DNA of 64,000 nt, taken from contig CAUEEP010000400.1 in the NCBI GenBank assembly GCA_958450365.1, positions 124,001 to 188,000 on the forward strand, given 5' to 3'. Both the position numbers and the translations under genes were made by a program. The notes below the pieces were generated by a model. The model saw only the letters and a list, made by a program, of their open reading frames with translations, was not told the origin of the DNA and ran no database searches. Source of the DNA: Mesorhabditis belari. Its lineage: Eukaryota > Nematoda > Chromadorea > Rhabditida > Rhabditidae. This document shows positions 46,121 to 57,733 of the stretch, piece after piece; positions within the stretch are counted from its first letter, which is position 1, and every line of letters starts with the position of its first letter.

Positions 46121-46655
46121 AAGATGAAAAAATAATGAGTCAAGCATAGTGACGACAGTGTCTAAAGGCCTTTATAATAGAGATCAACGAGAATCGACTT
46201 TAGGTTCTATCAAAGAACTATCAGTCAAACGAATTATTTTTTTCACAAAAAGCTTGCCATTTCGAAAATGACTGAAAAAGGCATTACTGTGAAGAATAGC
46301 CACTAAAAAAAACGATTTCTAATCCTTGCATATTGGTAAATTATTGAGGAAAACCGAGTGACCTCATTCTGTTTCTTGACCCAAATCATTGTTGTTTTGT
46401 AGCAGTTTTCGTTTTCAGTTTCGCTGAAATTGATTGTATTTGGTTGACAACTGATCACTAAACAAATCGGGTATAAGCCTCCTTTTCCTTTATTTTACGT
46501 GATAAGAAATCCCTATTTTGCTTGGCAACAAATTTCTTCTTTGATTTTGTCTTCTCTCATCAATTCTGCCTCTTTAGTAGCTGTTTCTTTAATTTTCGCT
46601 GGTTTTTCGAAAAAATTCAGTCATTTTGTAGACATCCAATCGTCTGGCAACCGAA

Positions 46656-48830
46656 ATGGACAATCTATCGAATCCCCAACGCGAAGCCGATTTGTAGGTT
46701 TTTCGCCAAATCTTTGCTTCTATCAAAAACAGTCTTTAATTTAATTGAAGAGTTTAGGGAAGAAATGAAAAAGAAGATGAGTCAAGTGGTAGCCAAAATC
46801 GCTCAAATCGAGGCGTATTTAATGGGGAAAATCGCAGAGTTGGAGGCTGATTTGGTTGACGGACGGGAGAGAAATCGAGAATTCGAAAGGAAAATCGCTG
46901 AAATGAAAAGAAAGAACGACGATCTCGAAGCACAATTGTACTAATTTTGTAATTTCCTTTTAGACAGACTCAACATAAAATATAGACAAAAATCGAACTT
47001 TTTAGAAGAGCTCAAAATACGGAATTGAGAGGCGGAAAAGCCAGAATTGGAGTGCAAGACGAAGAAATCAACACGTTGCAGAGCAAAAACTCTGACCTCG
47101 AAACCCGAATGTGAGTTTATTTGGTATCTCTTGTCGACTGAGACTTGAGAAAACATTTTTTCACTTCCAAAACACCAATGCCAATCAATCCTCTCTAGAC
47201 AATTTGAAAGAATCCAAACGGCCGAAATTATGAAGCTGCAAGCAGATTTGTGAGTTTCTTTAAGTAAGAATTTACTATTTGTTTAAAAAGTCTGAAGTAA
47301 AGTTTTCCGAAGAAATTTCAGAAATCGAACGATGACTTTCTTGGATCTGTATTGGGATGGATGGTCGTATTTGGCAAAAACCGCTTCTTGGTACAAGGTT
47401 TGGTGGATGCTGTTAACCAGGATTACCTTCATCTCAAGGTTATCGATCAATATATGACATTCGATCAAGCCGTGGCATATTGTGCAGACCAAAAGAGCCA
47501 TTTAGTCTCAATTCACAGTCAGGAAGAGAACGATTTTGTTCGGAAGCTCGGTAAGAAATCGTTTTCAATTTTTCAAGTCTGAAAATTCAGGATTTTCGTA
47601 GAAATTTATGCTTTATAAACCAAAAACAATCAGTAGTTATTTCAGCGAAAACTGTTCGGAAATGGGGATTCTGGATTGGACTGAAGGTTTTTCTTATGGA
47701 AAGGCATAAATAAATAAATAGAAAGTAATGATTCTTTCGGCCATTGTCGGGAGGCTCTTTGTGAAAAAATAATTCGTTTGACTGATAGTTCTTTGATAGA
47801 AATAATGGTTTCAATTAGAAAACTATTGGGTTGGGGACTATGACTCGGCGGACAAAAGAAAGGCAAATTTATTGAACATTTCACAAGCAAATCATTCAAG
47901 GTATTCTCCATTATTTTGCACGATTTGGGCCCATTTTACAGGCAATTTGCGGATTCCCCTTTTGTAGTAGGATTTTGGTTTGTGTGTGAGACAAGTGTGA
48001 GACTCAAAAATGGAGGACTGGAGATGTCAGCTGTCAGCCCAGTTTGAGCACTTTCTTCAAAAGAAATCCATTTTGGTGTCAATAGAAAAGTTGTAGAGAA
48101 TCAAAAATGAGGCTTATAGCGAAATTTCCAAAAAGATACACTTAGTAGTTTCGCTTAAAATGTAAGTTTTGTGAAAATTCGTAAATTTGGCATTTCTTGA
48201 AAACCAGTTTTTGAATCGTTCTGAAAATTTGGATATAAGCTTCATTTTTGATTCTCTACAACTTTTCCATTGACACCAAAATGGGTTTCTTTTGAAGAAA
48301 GTGCTCAAAAGAGAGTGTTGGGAAACTAGCCGCTGAGTCATGGTCCCCAACCCAATAGAATGATTGTAATAACAAGAAAGGAAAATCGTTCTTTGATGAA
48401 GATCATAGTTTGAATTGAAAAACTGAAATTTCAGGAAAAAAGAAAAAAAATTTGGTTGACATATCAACAGTGAAACATAAAAATTTCTTTATTCAGAGAA
48501 ATCCGGACAAAGGAAATGCTTTTGAATGGACGGATGGAAGGGCGGTGGATTTCACGAATTGGTATCCGGGACACCCGGATTCGAACACCCACGCTAGGGT
48601 GAGATTTTCAGGGTGAAAACATCAATATTTATTCCAATTTTCAATGCATGATTAATCCAAAAATATTTCGATCAATCTTAGGAGTTTTTTTTGTGTAAAA
48701 TAACGCAAATTGTTTTATCAAAGGATTTCCATCAGAAGTGAACACATTTCAGCTTGGGAGCGACCATGGGAAATGGGTGGCCTATTCTGCTACCGATCCG
48801 CATCCTTTTATCTGCAAAAGGAGCTCTTAA
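46656..48830 (+). CDS. Coiled-coil C-type lectin, intact copy (260 aa)
   Basis: Nine exons keep phase throughout: 46656-46693, 46758-46937, 47006-47110, 47199-47249, 47322-47397, 47439-47550, 47646-47686, 48497-48598, 48753-48830. The start MDNLSNPQREADL is a shortened form of the N-terminus of other copies and lacks their membrane segment; no signal peptide is visible. Residues about 13-125 form a charged coiled coil (RERNREFERKIAEMKRKNDD). The lectin domain (about 126-260) has WSYLAKTASWYK, MTFDQAVAYCADQKSHLVSI, WGFWIGLK, FEWTDGRAVDFTNW and PHPFICKRSS. Cysteines 1 and 4 of the fold are present, 2 and 3 absent. The 41-bp intron after WYK and the 810-bp intron carrying a MITE are both spliceable. 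The route of secretion, if any, is unclear. Confidence 0.8.
47824..48357. mobile_element. MITE, family TATTGGGTTGGGGA (copy 2)
   Basis: Inserted in intron 7 of the intact lectin. Ends TTGGGTTGGGGACTATGACT and its near-complement, flanked by TA. The empty site is preserved in the sister copies near 7770 and 24375 (AACTAGAAT), which confirms TA duplication on insertion. Confidence 0.9.
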
Positions 48831-49077
48831 TTCTGATGAGTTCTTTATGTTCTCTTCTATTTCTATGGACAAAAACCAATCAATCCCATTTTATTCAATC
48901 TTCTGAAAACACACAACTGCACATTATCTTTTTCTTTACTTCTGAATTGTTTGTTCAAATTCTCATATAAAAAGTTTTCCTAAAAACCCAGAATTTCGCC
49001 TGAAGCTGCAAGTATTTTGCTCTCTCGTCGCTCCTGAATAGACTATTAGACAAACGTGTTGAACATCAATGGACATC

Positions 49078-49240
49078 AGCATGAGGAAACTGACAATTCT
49101 TCGTGAAGATCGCTTTTCTCGTCCCTCAACTCGTCGATTTGTCTTTGATTTTTGTTCCTGAAGTTCTCAATAATTCGATTGATGCTTTTTTTCGAAGCAC
49201 TGCTGGTTCTGTAGGCGGTTTGCAAAAATTGCACCTCGCC
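49078..49240 (-). pseudogene. Convergent coiled-coil gene 3' fragment
   Basis: The minus strand reads RNKNQRQIDELRDEKSDLHE and ELSVSSC, stop near 49078. Upstream it contains KPPTEPAVLRKKASIELL in another frame, matching 62560-62640, so an intron or frameshift lies between. It sits tail-to-tail with the intact lectin, as at 25090 and at the window start. Confidence 0.5.
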
Positions 49241-49299
49241 CCGAAAATGCGCGATGAACCGGTGTTGAGATCGGTGGCTTTCCTCTGCCCCTATCTTTA

Positions 49300-49990
49300 A
49301 GGTTCTAGATTCTGTTTAGATATTATAGAAATCATATTATAGAAAGAATTGATAATGTTTGTGTTGAAGCGTGAATCCGTTGTGTACTTGTATCACGCGC
49401 GGGCCTTATGCTGAATATTGCTTCTTTCTTGGGAGACTTTGTTGTTTCTTTGATGCGCATGCTGTTTTTGTAATGGGTATCGTTGCATTCTGGTTCTGTA
49501 CCAATAAAAGTAAAATTATAAATTCAATTTACTTTATGCTACCCTTCAGGTTTTAAATCCTGTTTAGATAGCTGGTTTAACATTGTAGGAAGAGCTTACT
49601 AACATTTATGTCGCCACCGACGAGTATTAATCTTGTGTTGGATGCTGCGCGTTCTTGTTATATTGTGAGGGTTTTGGGGAAACCCGTTTAACCTTTTTGT
49701 TCTATTAAGCTTTTGAGATAAAATCATCCCCAATGATAAGATTGAAGCCGGTCACGCCCCGAACTATTGAATTCAGACTATTCAGCCTTCTGGTACTTCT
49801 TCAAATTAACAACCGTATTCTCTCTAATAGTAGTGCACCCTGAGCGTTGCCTAAATTGCTCGAAATCTCGAAAACCGCTCATCAGAACCTATCGATGTGG
49901 GGTCGGAAAATGTAGCTGATGATGAGATCTTGTGGGGGATTAGAGTGTTGAGCTTCTGCGAAAACATCGAAACCGTAAAATCGACATCAA
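49300..49990. repeat. Dispersed repeat (long copy)
   Basis: Matches 536-960 and, in part, 14220-14440. It contains GGGTTTTGGGGAAACCCGTT and CACCCTGAGCGTTGCCTAAA in common with the first copy. It forms part of the 48.8-52.4 kb duplication, but the 14.2 kb copy shows it also moves alone. Confidence 0.6.
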
Positions 49991-50105
49991 CTCGACCCGG
50001 CGGGGTGCACTACTATTAGAGAACTAAGATCTACATTTCTGATTTTTCTTTTTATCTTTGTTTTCTATCAACTATTTAAAAATAAAGCTTTATTGAGATA
50101 TAATA

Positions 50106-52172
50106 TTAGTTTGAGATCTCACAGTTCAATATCACAATTCTATTATGCCGTTTCAATGACCTTTTGATGGATGAACAGTCACGGTGATCGAATTTCTTGT
50201 CCTTAACGGCTTTTCTTTCGGTTTTCGGAGAAAAAGTGCGGTGATTATACTGAAATGAGAAGTTTTCTGCTGCAATAAACGTTGTAAGTGTTAAAAAGAT
50301 GTTAACAAGGTTGAAGAGAAAAGCGTGGCTGAAATCACGAACAGACATCAACATATTGGCAACATCCCAGTTGAAAAATAAATTCGAAACGTTTCCAATG
50401 AAATAGAAACCAATAGTGTAAGTGAAAGTAACCAGAGAACTGATGATCATCTAAAAACATTCGATCAAGAGAGGTAGAGCCTTCACCAACTTGTGTCATC
50501 AACAACATTTCTGCTCGGCTGGCGGGGCCGCTGTGTTTTAGCTAAAAGTGCTTTGAAACAAAAATTGCATTGCCAGTTTTCTGGTGCAGTTGGCTTGGTT
50601 TTGCCTCAATCGTGCCTGTATATGATCTTTATTGCTTTCCTATTTCAACCCGGCTTCAGTTTGCCTGGTATTGATTCCAAAGATGTTCTAGCCGGGTTCT
50701 AAAAGCCACATTCTTGCCTGGTCTTTGCGCTTGCCTAATCTGGCCTTACTCCCGGCCTTGCAAAGATTCCTGAGTTTCCAGGAATCTTTGCTTTTGGAAC
50801 TTGATGAACTTTTGACGGAGATAAGGCCAAAACCATTTCCCAATTCCCCCAAGTACGTATTAAAGCCAGCTTTTTGATCTCTGCGTTTTAATGGTTTTCT
50901 CAACTTTCAATCCTAATTCATCCGTTTGATTGAGTTTTCGGATTTCTTCTAAGAATTGAATTATCGTTGATCGGGCTCTAAAATGAGTTAAGGAAATATA
51001 CTTCCAAAGTTTTTTTGGTAAAACGAAACTTCTAACAATCGAAAATTGAGGCAAATCGGAACAATTAGGCGTACTTTCCATCCCATCAGACAAACCTTTT
51101 TCATTTTACGTCTGATAACAAAATCGAGGGCACAAGTGAGAAAATATGGAGCGTAAACGACGAATGGATCGTAGAAGTACATCCAGCCATCATAAAGCTG
51201 CTTTTCGCAGAGTTCACCCAAATATCCGATCGCAAATCGAAGGGCGTACGGTATGAGAACTTGGAAGGGCGTACGGTATGAGAACGTACGGTATGAGATC
51301 ACTGAGCAATAACAAGAAATTGTGACCGTCACTGCATTAAGAAGCTTATTGAAGTTTTCAGCGATTCCAAGTAGTCTGAAAGAAAGAAATCCGTTCAACA
51401 AGAAAATCATTACCTGATTGGAAGTGTTAATTTATCGTTGGTTGCAGCGGAATAGATAGCTAAAGGAGTTGTGAAGAGAGAAAGCACCAATGACTGAAGA
51501 CTTTAGATCGATTAGAAAAAAAAACATTTCCCTTCAAAACTAGCCGTTTTACGGTCAGATCGATTAAGAGTTCGCCATTTTTGCAGTAAAAGGGTCAGAA
51601 TGTCAAAGAAGCCAGGTGGCAATTCAGCCAAAAAGGATTTTCAAAACAAAAATCTTTTCACGAAGAAGCATTTCTAGGGTAAAAATCGGCAAAATTTTCA
51701 TTTTTATTATAAAACCTGTCATTGATCTTGATACTGGCGTGCATCTTGATGAAAGCTGGCTGTTAAAACCTAAGCCAACACTAGCACTAAACCCAGCAAG
51801 GCCTAGTTTTCACAGCTTGGTCGACTCTTCTTTTGAAAGTTATGGACTGGCTAGACAGAGTCAATCTCTAGAAATGTCTGAAAGCTTGTCTAAACATGCT
51901 AGCAGTTAGACTTTCACTTTCAAAGACCTTACCACAGCTGTCGCATCCTCCAGTACTGTCAGAAAATTCTCGACAAAGTTGTGCCGAATACCAATCAGTT
52001 TTTTCAGCAAACACCACCCAACTTCCCAGAAAAAGCACATCAAAAAGGAATAGGTGCCTTAAATTTGTTTTGCTTTGTAATTTTTCAATTTCGACTTACC
52101 CATCAAGACAAATCCTATCAACAAAATGAGGATGATATCTTGAAATTTTTCCCATATCCTTAGCAAGACCAT
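50106..52172 (-). pseudogene. 7TM chemoreceptor, copy B (probable pseudogene)
   Basis: TM1 is open here: 52100-52172 reads MVLLRIWEKFQDIILILLIG then FVLMG. TM2 is 51414-51493 with a good GT donor. TM3 (from 51375) runs directly into TM4-5, because the intron and about 40 codons present in copy A are replaced by a repeat-derived SYRTFSYRT stretch; the frame stays open to 51096. The C-terminal exon (50106 to about 50450) reads NWDVANMLMSVRDFSHAFLF, NIFLTLTTFIAAENFSF and a basic tail. Copies A and B are thus damaged at different places, and an undamaged parent could be read from neither alone. Confidence 0.6.
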
Positions 52173-52400
52173 TTCTACAATTGCGGAATGCCTTTCTTTA
52201 CAATTCCACGCATTTTTGTGATTGGAAAATGGGTAATTCTTCGCGAGAATTCAATTTTCGTCTCCTACTCGTCTCTGATTGGTCTACTGCTTTGAATCAG
52301 TGAAAAAACAATGCTTATTGTAACTGAGAACTTATGTTTGTCTTGAATCAAACATCTGGACTTAAACGGTAAATTAATTTTCAAGCTAATTATTGAGCGA

Positions 52401-53150
52401 AAAGTTTATTCCACAATCTGTCAGGGGAAAAACATTGCACAAGTTCACTACCATTTTCCCAGATTCGTCGAAGCGGCCGCCTCAGCCTCCTCCCTATCGT
52501 CTCTCGTGATTCGTTTCCTGAAAATTTCAATCATATTTCTATTTAATTTTAGCATGAAGCAAATTTCTATGCAAATCTAGAAACTATTCAAAGCATAGGG
52601 ACAAGCGTTTTATGTAGTGAAATAAGCGGAGTTTTAAAACTAAAATAAAATAATTTGGAAGAAAGATTAAAGTATCTAGGTAGAAATTAAATAAGCTAAT
52701 GTTTTGTATGCTTTTATAGGCGAAATAGCCAAAAAAGGGGCAAAATTTTGAGTGGGGGTTGGGGTAAGCCAGTGTCGCCCTCTTGAAACATTGCTTAAAT
52801 GATTTTGTATGCTTTTATGACGAAAAATAGGTAAAATAATGCGATGAAGAAAGGGACGTTGAGCTAGTATCACCAAAATAAAAAATGTCTAAAAAGGTGT
52901 AAGCTTTATCGCCGAAAATTTCTCAAAATGCACTCTCATAACCAGTTTATTTCAAGAAATGTAGACGTTAATTATTTAGCTGAATATCTTTAACCTACTT
53001 CTAGTGGTTTAAAAATGTTCAGTCGAGCAATTATTTTATTTTTCGCGTGCACTTGAATTAGCCAATCTTACATTCTTACGCCTTTCTATTTCTGTCACCC
53101 TTTCTCTTCTCTCATGCAAAAACCACACTGTCCCTCCATAAAGCGCCTAG
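52401..53150. other. 750 bp without recognised features
   Basis: AT-rich apart from a short GCGGCCGCCTCAGCCTCC stretch at about 52463. 52490-52610 matches 17105-17215, another shared non-coding piece. Confidence 0.35.
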
Positions 53151-53300
53151 TTATATGCCTGTCTTGTATTTGAATCCTTTTCTTCGAAAAATTATTCCGA
53201 AAAACCGTTCTTTTTGTTTACGAGGACTCCCTCCCGCGTCAATCTTGCTCATTTTAACATTTTATCTACTTAAATTCGTTTTTAGTTTTGACTTCACAGA

Positions 53301-53408
53301 ATGTCTGTTCAACCAGTCAAGCCAAAGCCGTTCCTCAATGGACTCGACCGAAAGCCAGTTGTGTGCAGATTGAAGTGGGGAATCGAATATCGAGGCGTCC
53401 TTATCTGA
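53301..53408 (+). pseudogene. Sm protein F first-exon fragment joined to CWC22
   Basis: Reads [20 protein letters not shown], then [13 protein letters not shown] and TGA. The rest of SmF is missing; seven bases later a CTTAG acceptor begins CWC22 RS sequence. About 130 bp of 5' flank also match the copy at 34520-34647, so promoter and first exon were copied together. Confidence 0.75.
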
Positions 53409-53415
53409 TTCTTAG

Positions 53416-56152
53416 ATCTCCAAAAAGGTCACGACGTAAAGCCAAAGAAAGACGCAGATCTCGAGATCATGATCGTGACCGTGGGGATCGAGATCGAGGG
53501 GACCGGGACCGGGACCTAGCCGTGGGGACCATGAACGTTCACCAGAAAGACGCAGAGGTGGCGACCGCTCACCGAAAAGGTGAAGATGGTTACTTTTAAA
53601 AATTGTCTTTGTTTACAGCTGATTTAGGCCACCATCCCCTAAACATAAAGCTTCTCCAGAAAGACGAAGACGGTAATAGAGCTTTGCACCTTTTTTTATG
53701 AAAATTATTTAGATCTCTATCACCAAAGCGTGATGCCAGTCCTGAACGGTGGAAACGGTTGGTTTAACCTGGGTTGCATTCAGTATTAGTGATTTAGGTC
53801 GCTAACGCCAAAACGAGCTCGACGTGAAGAATCACCAGAAAAGACAAAAGAAAATGAAGCTCATCAAAAAGTATACAAGAAAACTCTGTTGAAGTAAATA
53901 CATTTTAGGAAAAGAAAGAGCCTATTGATTTATTGCGTTCTCGCCCTGGAGGCGAATACATCCCACCAGCGAAGCTGAAGTTGATGCAAGAACAAAAAGC
54001 AGGTAATGCATCAAATCATAACGTGGTCACAGAGAAAATTTAAGATAAATCGGGTGAGCAATTTCAACGATTGAATTGGGAGCGTCTGAAGAAAATGATC
54101 CACGGTCTCGTCAATAAAATCAACGCCAGCAATCTTGTCGGAATTGTGCGAGAGCTTCTTCCAGAAAACATTATCCGTGGAAAGTTTGTTTTTTCGCATT
54201 TTCTCAAGTAAACAAAATTTTAGGGGTTTGCTGACTCGATCGATAATTCAAGCACAAGCCTTTTCTCCAACATTTTCACATACTTTTGATGCTTAAAACA
54301 CCAACGGAAGATTCAGTGGAAGTGTGTATTGCTTTTCTGAAAGAATGTGGCGCGAAACTGACAGAGGTTTGCTTTATTTAGAAACGCTTATTGAGAAATG
54401 ATTTGTTAGATTGCCCCGCGTACCTTGGACAATGTTTTATCAAGACTTCGAAACATTCTTGCTGAAGCACAATTGGATTCACGTATTCGTGATATGATTG
54501 AAATTGCAATGGCAATTCGGAGAGGTAAATTTGCGGTCAGTTTTTAGTTCTATTGCCTGGCAAAGTTTATTCTGTAAGGACTACCCAGATGAACTCGATC
54601 TTGTCTCGGAAGAGGGCCAATTTTACACATACCTTTCCCTTGAAGATGCTACCGATCCTGAAAATATGCTTAGTGGGTGAACTGAAAAATTTAATTTTGG
54701 ATCAACTTGGCTTTCAAACAAGCTTTACAGACATTTTCAAATTGGATCCCGATTTTGAGAAAAATGAAGCTGCCTTCAACGAGATCCGTGAATTTCATCG
54801 TTTTAAATTTTAGAAAACTTCAGACTAATCTAATGCAATATTTAAATACTTATTTCAGCTCAGCCTCAACAAATGGAAATCCTTGACAACACTGAGCAAA
54901 ATCTCGTTGCTTTCCGTCGCGAAGTTTGCTTGACAATTCAATCATCGCTCGACTATCAAGAGGCCACTCACAAACTTCTCAAAATGGGTTGCAAGCCAGA
55001 ATTGGAGGTTGGGCTTATTGATAGACTCTGTCAAAAAATTAGAGACGCACCCTGTTTTTTGCTAGTTTTTGAGCCAGGTATAAGTGCTAGTCCAGTGAAA
55101 AGTATTTTTTAGTTTCTTTAATGTAAAAAGACAACCCATGCAAAATTTCAAGTCATATCACTCCAAAGTACTTTATCGTACAAAAAACGTTTTATCAGCT
55201 GTCAAAAAATTATAGGATTTTTTGACAGAGTGTATAAAACCTTTTTGGCTCTTTCCAATTACTAGGTACTTTAACCGTGGAACCCGCTTTTCTTAAATTT
55301 TAAGATACCCGATTTTTTTAAGGTACCTAGTAATAGAAAAGAGCCACATTTTTTTTCATTTTAGCCGGAACTCATTCACATCCTCGTTGTGCACATCAAC
55401 GTACTTATGAAAGGTTTTATGGACTTCTCTGCGAGCGTTTTTGTCGGCTGAAACGTGAATTTGAAGTTAGTTTCAAACGTATATGACTATGTTTTTATTT
55501 TAGACTACTTTTCAGACGATAGCTCGTGAGACTGATCAAACTATCCATCGCTTTGATATTGCGAAACTGAGGAATATGGCTCGTTTAATGAGTCATTTGC
55601 TTTTCACAGGTGCCATTACTTGGGATGTAAGTCTTTATACGAATATTTACTTTTTCGTATCCATATTTAAAGTATTCAAATTTAGGCTTTGAGCGAAATC
55701 CATTTGAACGAGAATGGGACAACTTCTTCGGGCAGGATTTAGATCAAAACCATTCTCCTTGAATTGGCTCAAATGGGACTTCCAAAGCTGTATAAAAGAA
55801 TCTGTGATCCGTAAATTTAGAGATCTTCTAGAATTCAATAATCTTTAGTACAGTGCAACATGCGTTTGAGGGACTTTTTCCTCGGAACAACCCAGCCGAT
55901 ACTCGCTTCGCCATCAATTTCTTCACATTAATCGGTCTTGGTGGACTGACGTAAGAAAGATTTGAGAAAGCTAGTAAGTGTATAAATTTTAGGGTGGATC
56001 TTCGCGAGTTTTTGTAAAAAGGCGGAAAGAGGAAGAGATCTGACTCCGAATCAAGCTCTGAATTCTCTTCATCATCATCCGACGATGACAGCGACAGTGA
56101 CTCTGATACTATTTCTTCAAGCTCGTCAGATTCGGATTCAGGTGATGATTAG
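53416..56152 (+). pseudogene. CWC22/nucampholin pseudogene (C. elegans let-858 type)
   Basis: CWC22 is an essential spliceosome and exon-junction factor with MIF4G and MA3 domains. The exons show it clearly: an RS-rich N-terminus (RSRDHDRDRGDRDRGDRDRD), [171 protein letters not shown] and an acidic Ser-rich tail. Lesions: a frame change in the RS exon (about 53515), a deletion removing the middle of the MIF4G domain (junction about 54284), TAG at 55740-55742 and TAA at 56015-56017. There is no own start; the 5' end is fused to SmF. A functional gene must be elsewhere. Confidence 0.9.
55240..55350. repeat. Inverted repeat in CWC22 pseudogene intron
   Basis: GGCTCTTTCCAATTACTAGGTAC at 55250 and its near-complement at 55321 form a stem with a 45-bp loop. 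A small MITE or hairpin; it enlarges the intron between the LLKMGCKPELE exon and the next. Confidence 0.55.
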
Positions 56153-56303
56153 TAATTTTTATACTTATTGCATACTTTTTTATACAGTGCCGAAGCCAAG
56201 CGAAGCGTGAAAGCAGTCATCATCAGCTTCTTTGAGTAAGTGCCCAGCCTAGATTTATCAGAATGGTATAAAGAAAGCAGAGTCTTGTTAAGAATTCTTC
56301 AAG

Positions 56304-56640
56304 AATGCTTCACGATTCCTCAAGATTGAAAGGCCAGTGCTTTTTTTTAATTTCCTTGGACATGGAAAAGTACTTGGAGAAGAGTAAAGCCACCAATCTC
56401 GACACAAATGATTGTTTTCCCGAAAATTGGACAGAATCTGTATCGAAAGTTCTGGGGGAAATCGATCGAAATCATTTGATAATCTCTTTCCAAGAGCACA
56501 ACAAATGCGGACGATGGGAGAATCAATTCCTGCTCTCGACGAACACCATTACGGCTCATCCTTCCAAAAAAAAAATCGTCACATTGAGCCGTTTCAAAGT
56601 GAAATTCCCTGTCATTCGTAAATCGTTATTTACTTTGTAA
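56304..56640 (+). CDS. Unknown 111-codon ORF, inverted duplicate at 57334-57600
   Basis: Reads MEKYLEKSKATNLDTNDCFP and KVLGEIDRNHLIISFQEHNK, CGRWENQFLLSTNTITAH. An inverted, diverged copy lies at 57334-57600 (IDQNDLIISFEEHNKYGRLE). Not recognised. The second copy differs by frame-changing indels in its N-terminal part, so at least one is not functional. The two copies bracket the lectin fragment at 56813-57333. Confidence 0.35.
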
Positions 56641-56812
56641 ATCGGGCATTCCCCTCCTTTCTCTTGTGTTCATTTCTGATGGAAATCCTTTGATAAAACA
56701 CTTTGGGTCATTTCACAAAAAGAAATCTTCTAAGATTGATCGAATTATTTTTAGATTAATTATGCATTGGAAATTAGAATAAAAATTGATGATTTCACCC
56801 TGAAAATCTCAC

Positions 56813-57333
56813 ATAAGCCTGGGTGTTCGAGTCCGACGCTCCAATCCTCCAATTCGTGAAACCCACCGCACTTCCATCCGTCCATTCAAAAGCATTTCCT
56901 TTGTTCGGATTTCTCTGAATAATGAAATTTTTATGTTTAGACCTTGTTATTTCGATCCGATTTTGCTTTCTTATTATTGAAATTATCCGAGTTTCCCAAT
57001 TGAAACCATTATTTCTATCAAAGAACTATCAATCAAACGAATGATTTCTTCACAAAGAGCCTTCCGAAAATGGCTCAAAGAATTATTACTTTCTATTCAT
57101 TTATTGCTTTCGGTAAGAAAAATTCAACCTTCAGTCCGATCCATAACTCGAATGAACATTTTTCGCTGAAATAAATATCGATTGTTTTTGGTTTATAAAG
57201 CATAAATTTCATGAATCATGAATTTCCAGAATTGAATCATTTCGATTTCTTACCAAGTTTCCAAACAAAATCGTGCTCTTCCTGACTGTGAATTGTGACT
57301 AAATGGCCCTTTCGACTCGCACAATAACGATGA
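56813..57333 (-). pseudogene. C-type lectin fragment fused to the unknown ORF
   Basis: Lectin exons on the minus strand: to about 57250 (YCASRKGHLVTIHSQEEHDF, VWKL), about 57125-57165 (WIGL exon with a one-base loss) and 56813-56914 (NAFEWTDGSAVGFTNW). The 5' end of the first is joined, without an intron, to the unknown ORF at TNTITAH-RYC (57333), giving a 104-codon chimeric frame 57237-57551. The last lectin exon is missing. Confidence 0.6.
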
Positions 57334-57733
57334 GCCGTAATGGTGTTCGTTGAGAACAGGAATTGATTCTCCAATCGTCCGTATTTGTTGTGCTCCTCGA
57401 AAGAGATTATCAAATCATTTTGATCGATTCCCCCAGAGCTTTCGATACAGATTCTGTCCAATTTTCGGAGAAACAAACATTTGTGTTGAGATCGCTGGCT
57501 TTCCTTTGCTCCAAGAACTTTTCCATTTCCAACGAAATTAAAAAAAATCATTGGCCTTTCAATCTTGAGGAATCATGAAGCATTCTTGAAGAATTCTTAC
57601 CAAAACTCTGCTTCTCCTTTTCTATCGGAAAGAGCATGTCTTAAAACCTAGAAAACACAAAAATAAGCATATTGTAAAAAGTCAAAATTTTTAAAATAGA
57701 AACTTTTTCGTAAATCAAATTCTTAGCCGCACT

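Larger units (their letters stand above)
48753..52400 (+). repeat. Segmental duplication of window positions 1-4080
   Basis: The order of lectin tail, coil fragment, dispersed repeat and chemoreceptor exons is the same as in 1-4080, at roughly 90 percent identity by eye. Differences include a deletion replacing 2310-2990 by a short CGTACGGTATGAGAA repeat (51250-51300). Confidence 0.8.

Noticed and set aside
47398..47438. Coding continuation GLVDAVNQDYLHLK across the lectin
   Set aside because: The 41-bp stretch has GT...AG ends, and splicing it yields the canonical order WSYLAKTASWYK then VIDQYMTFDQA. The unspliced frame lacks the domain's opening pattern. It is kept as a possible retention event only.
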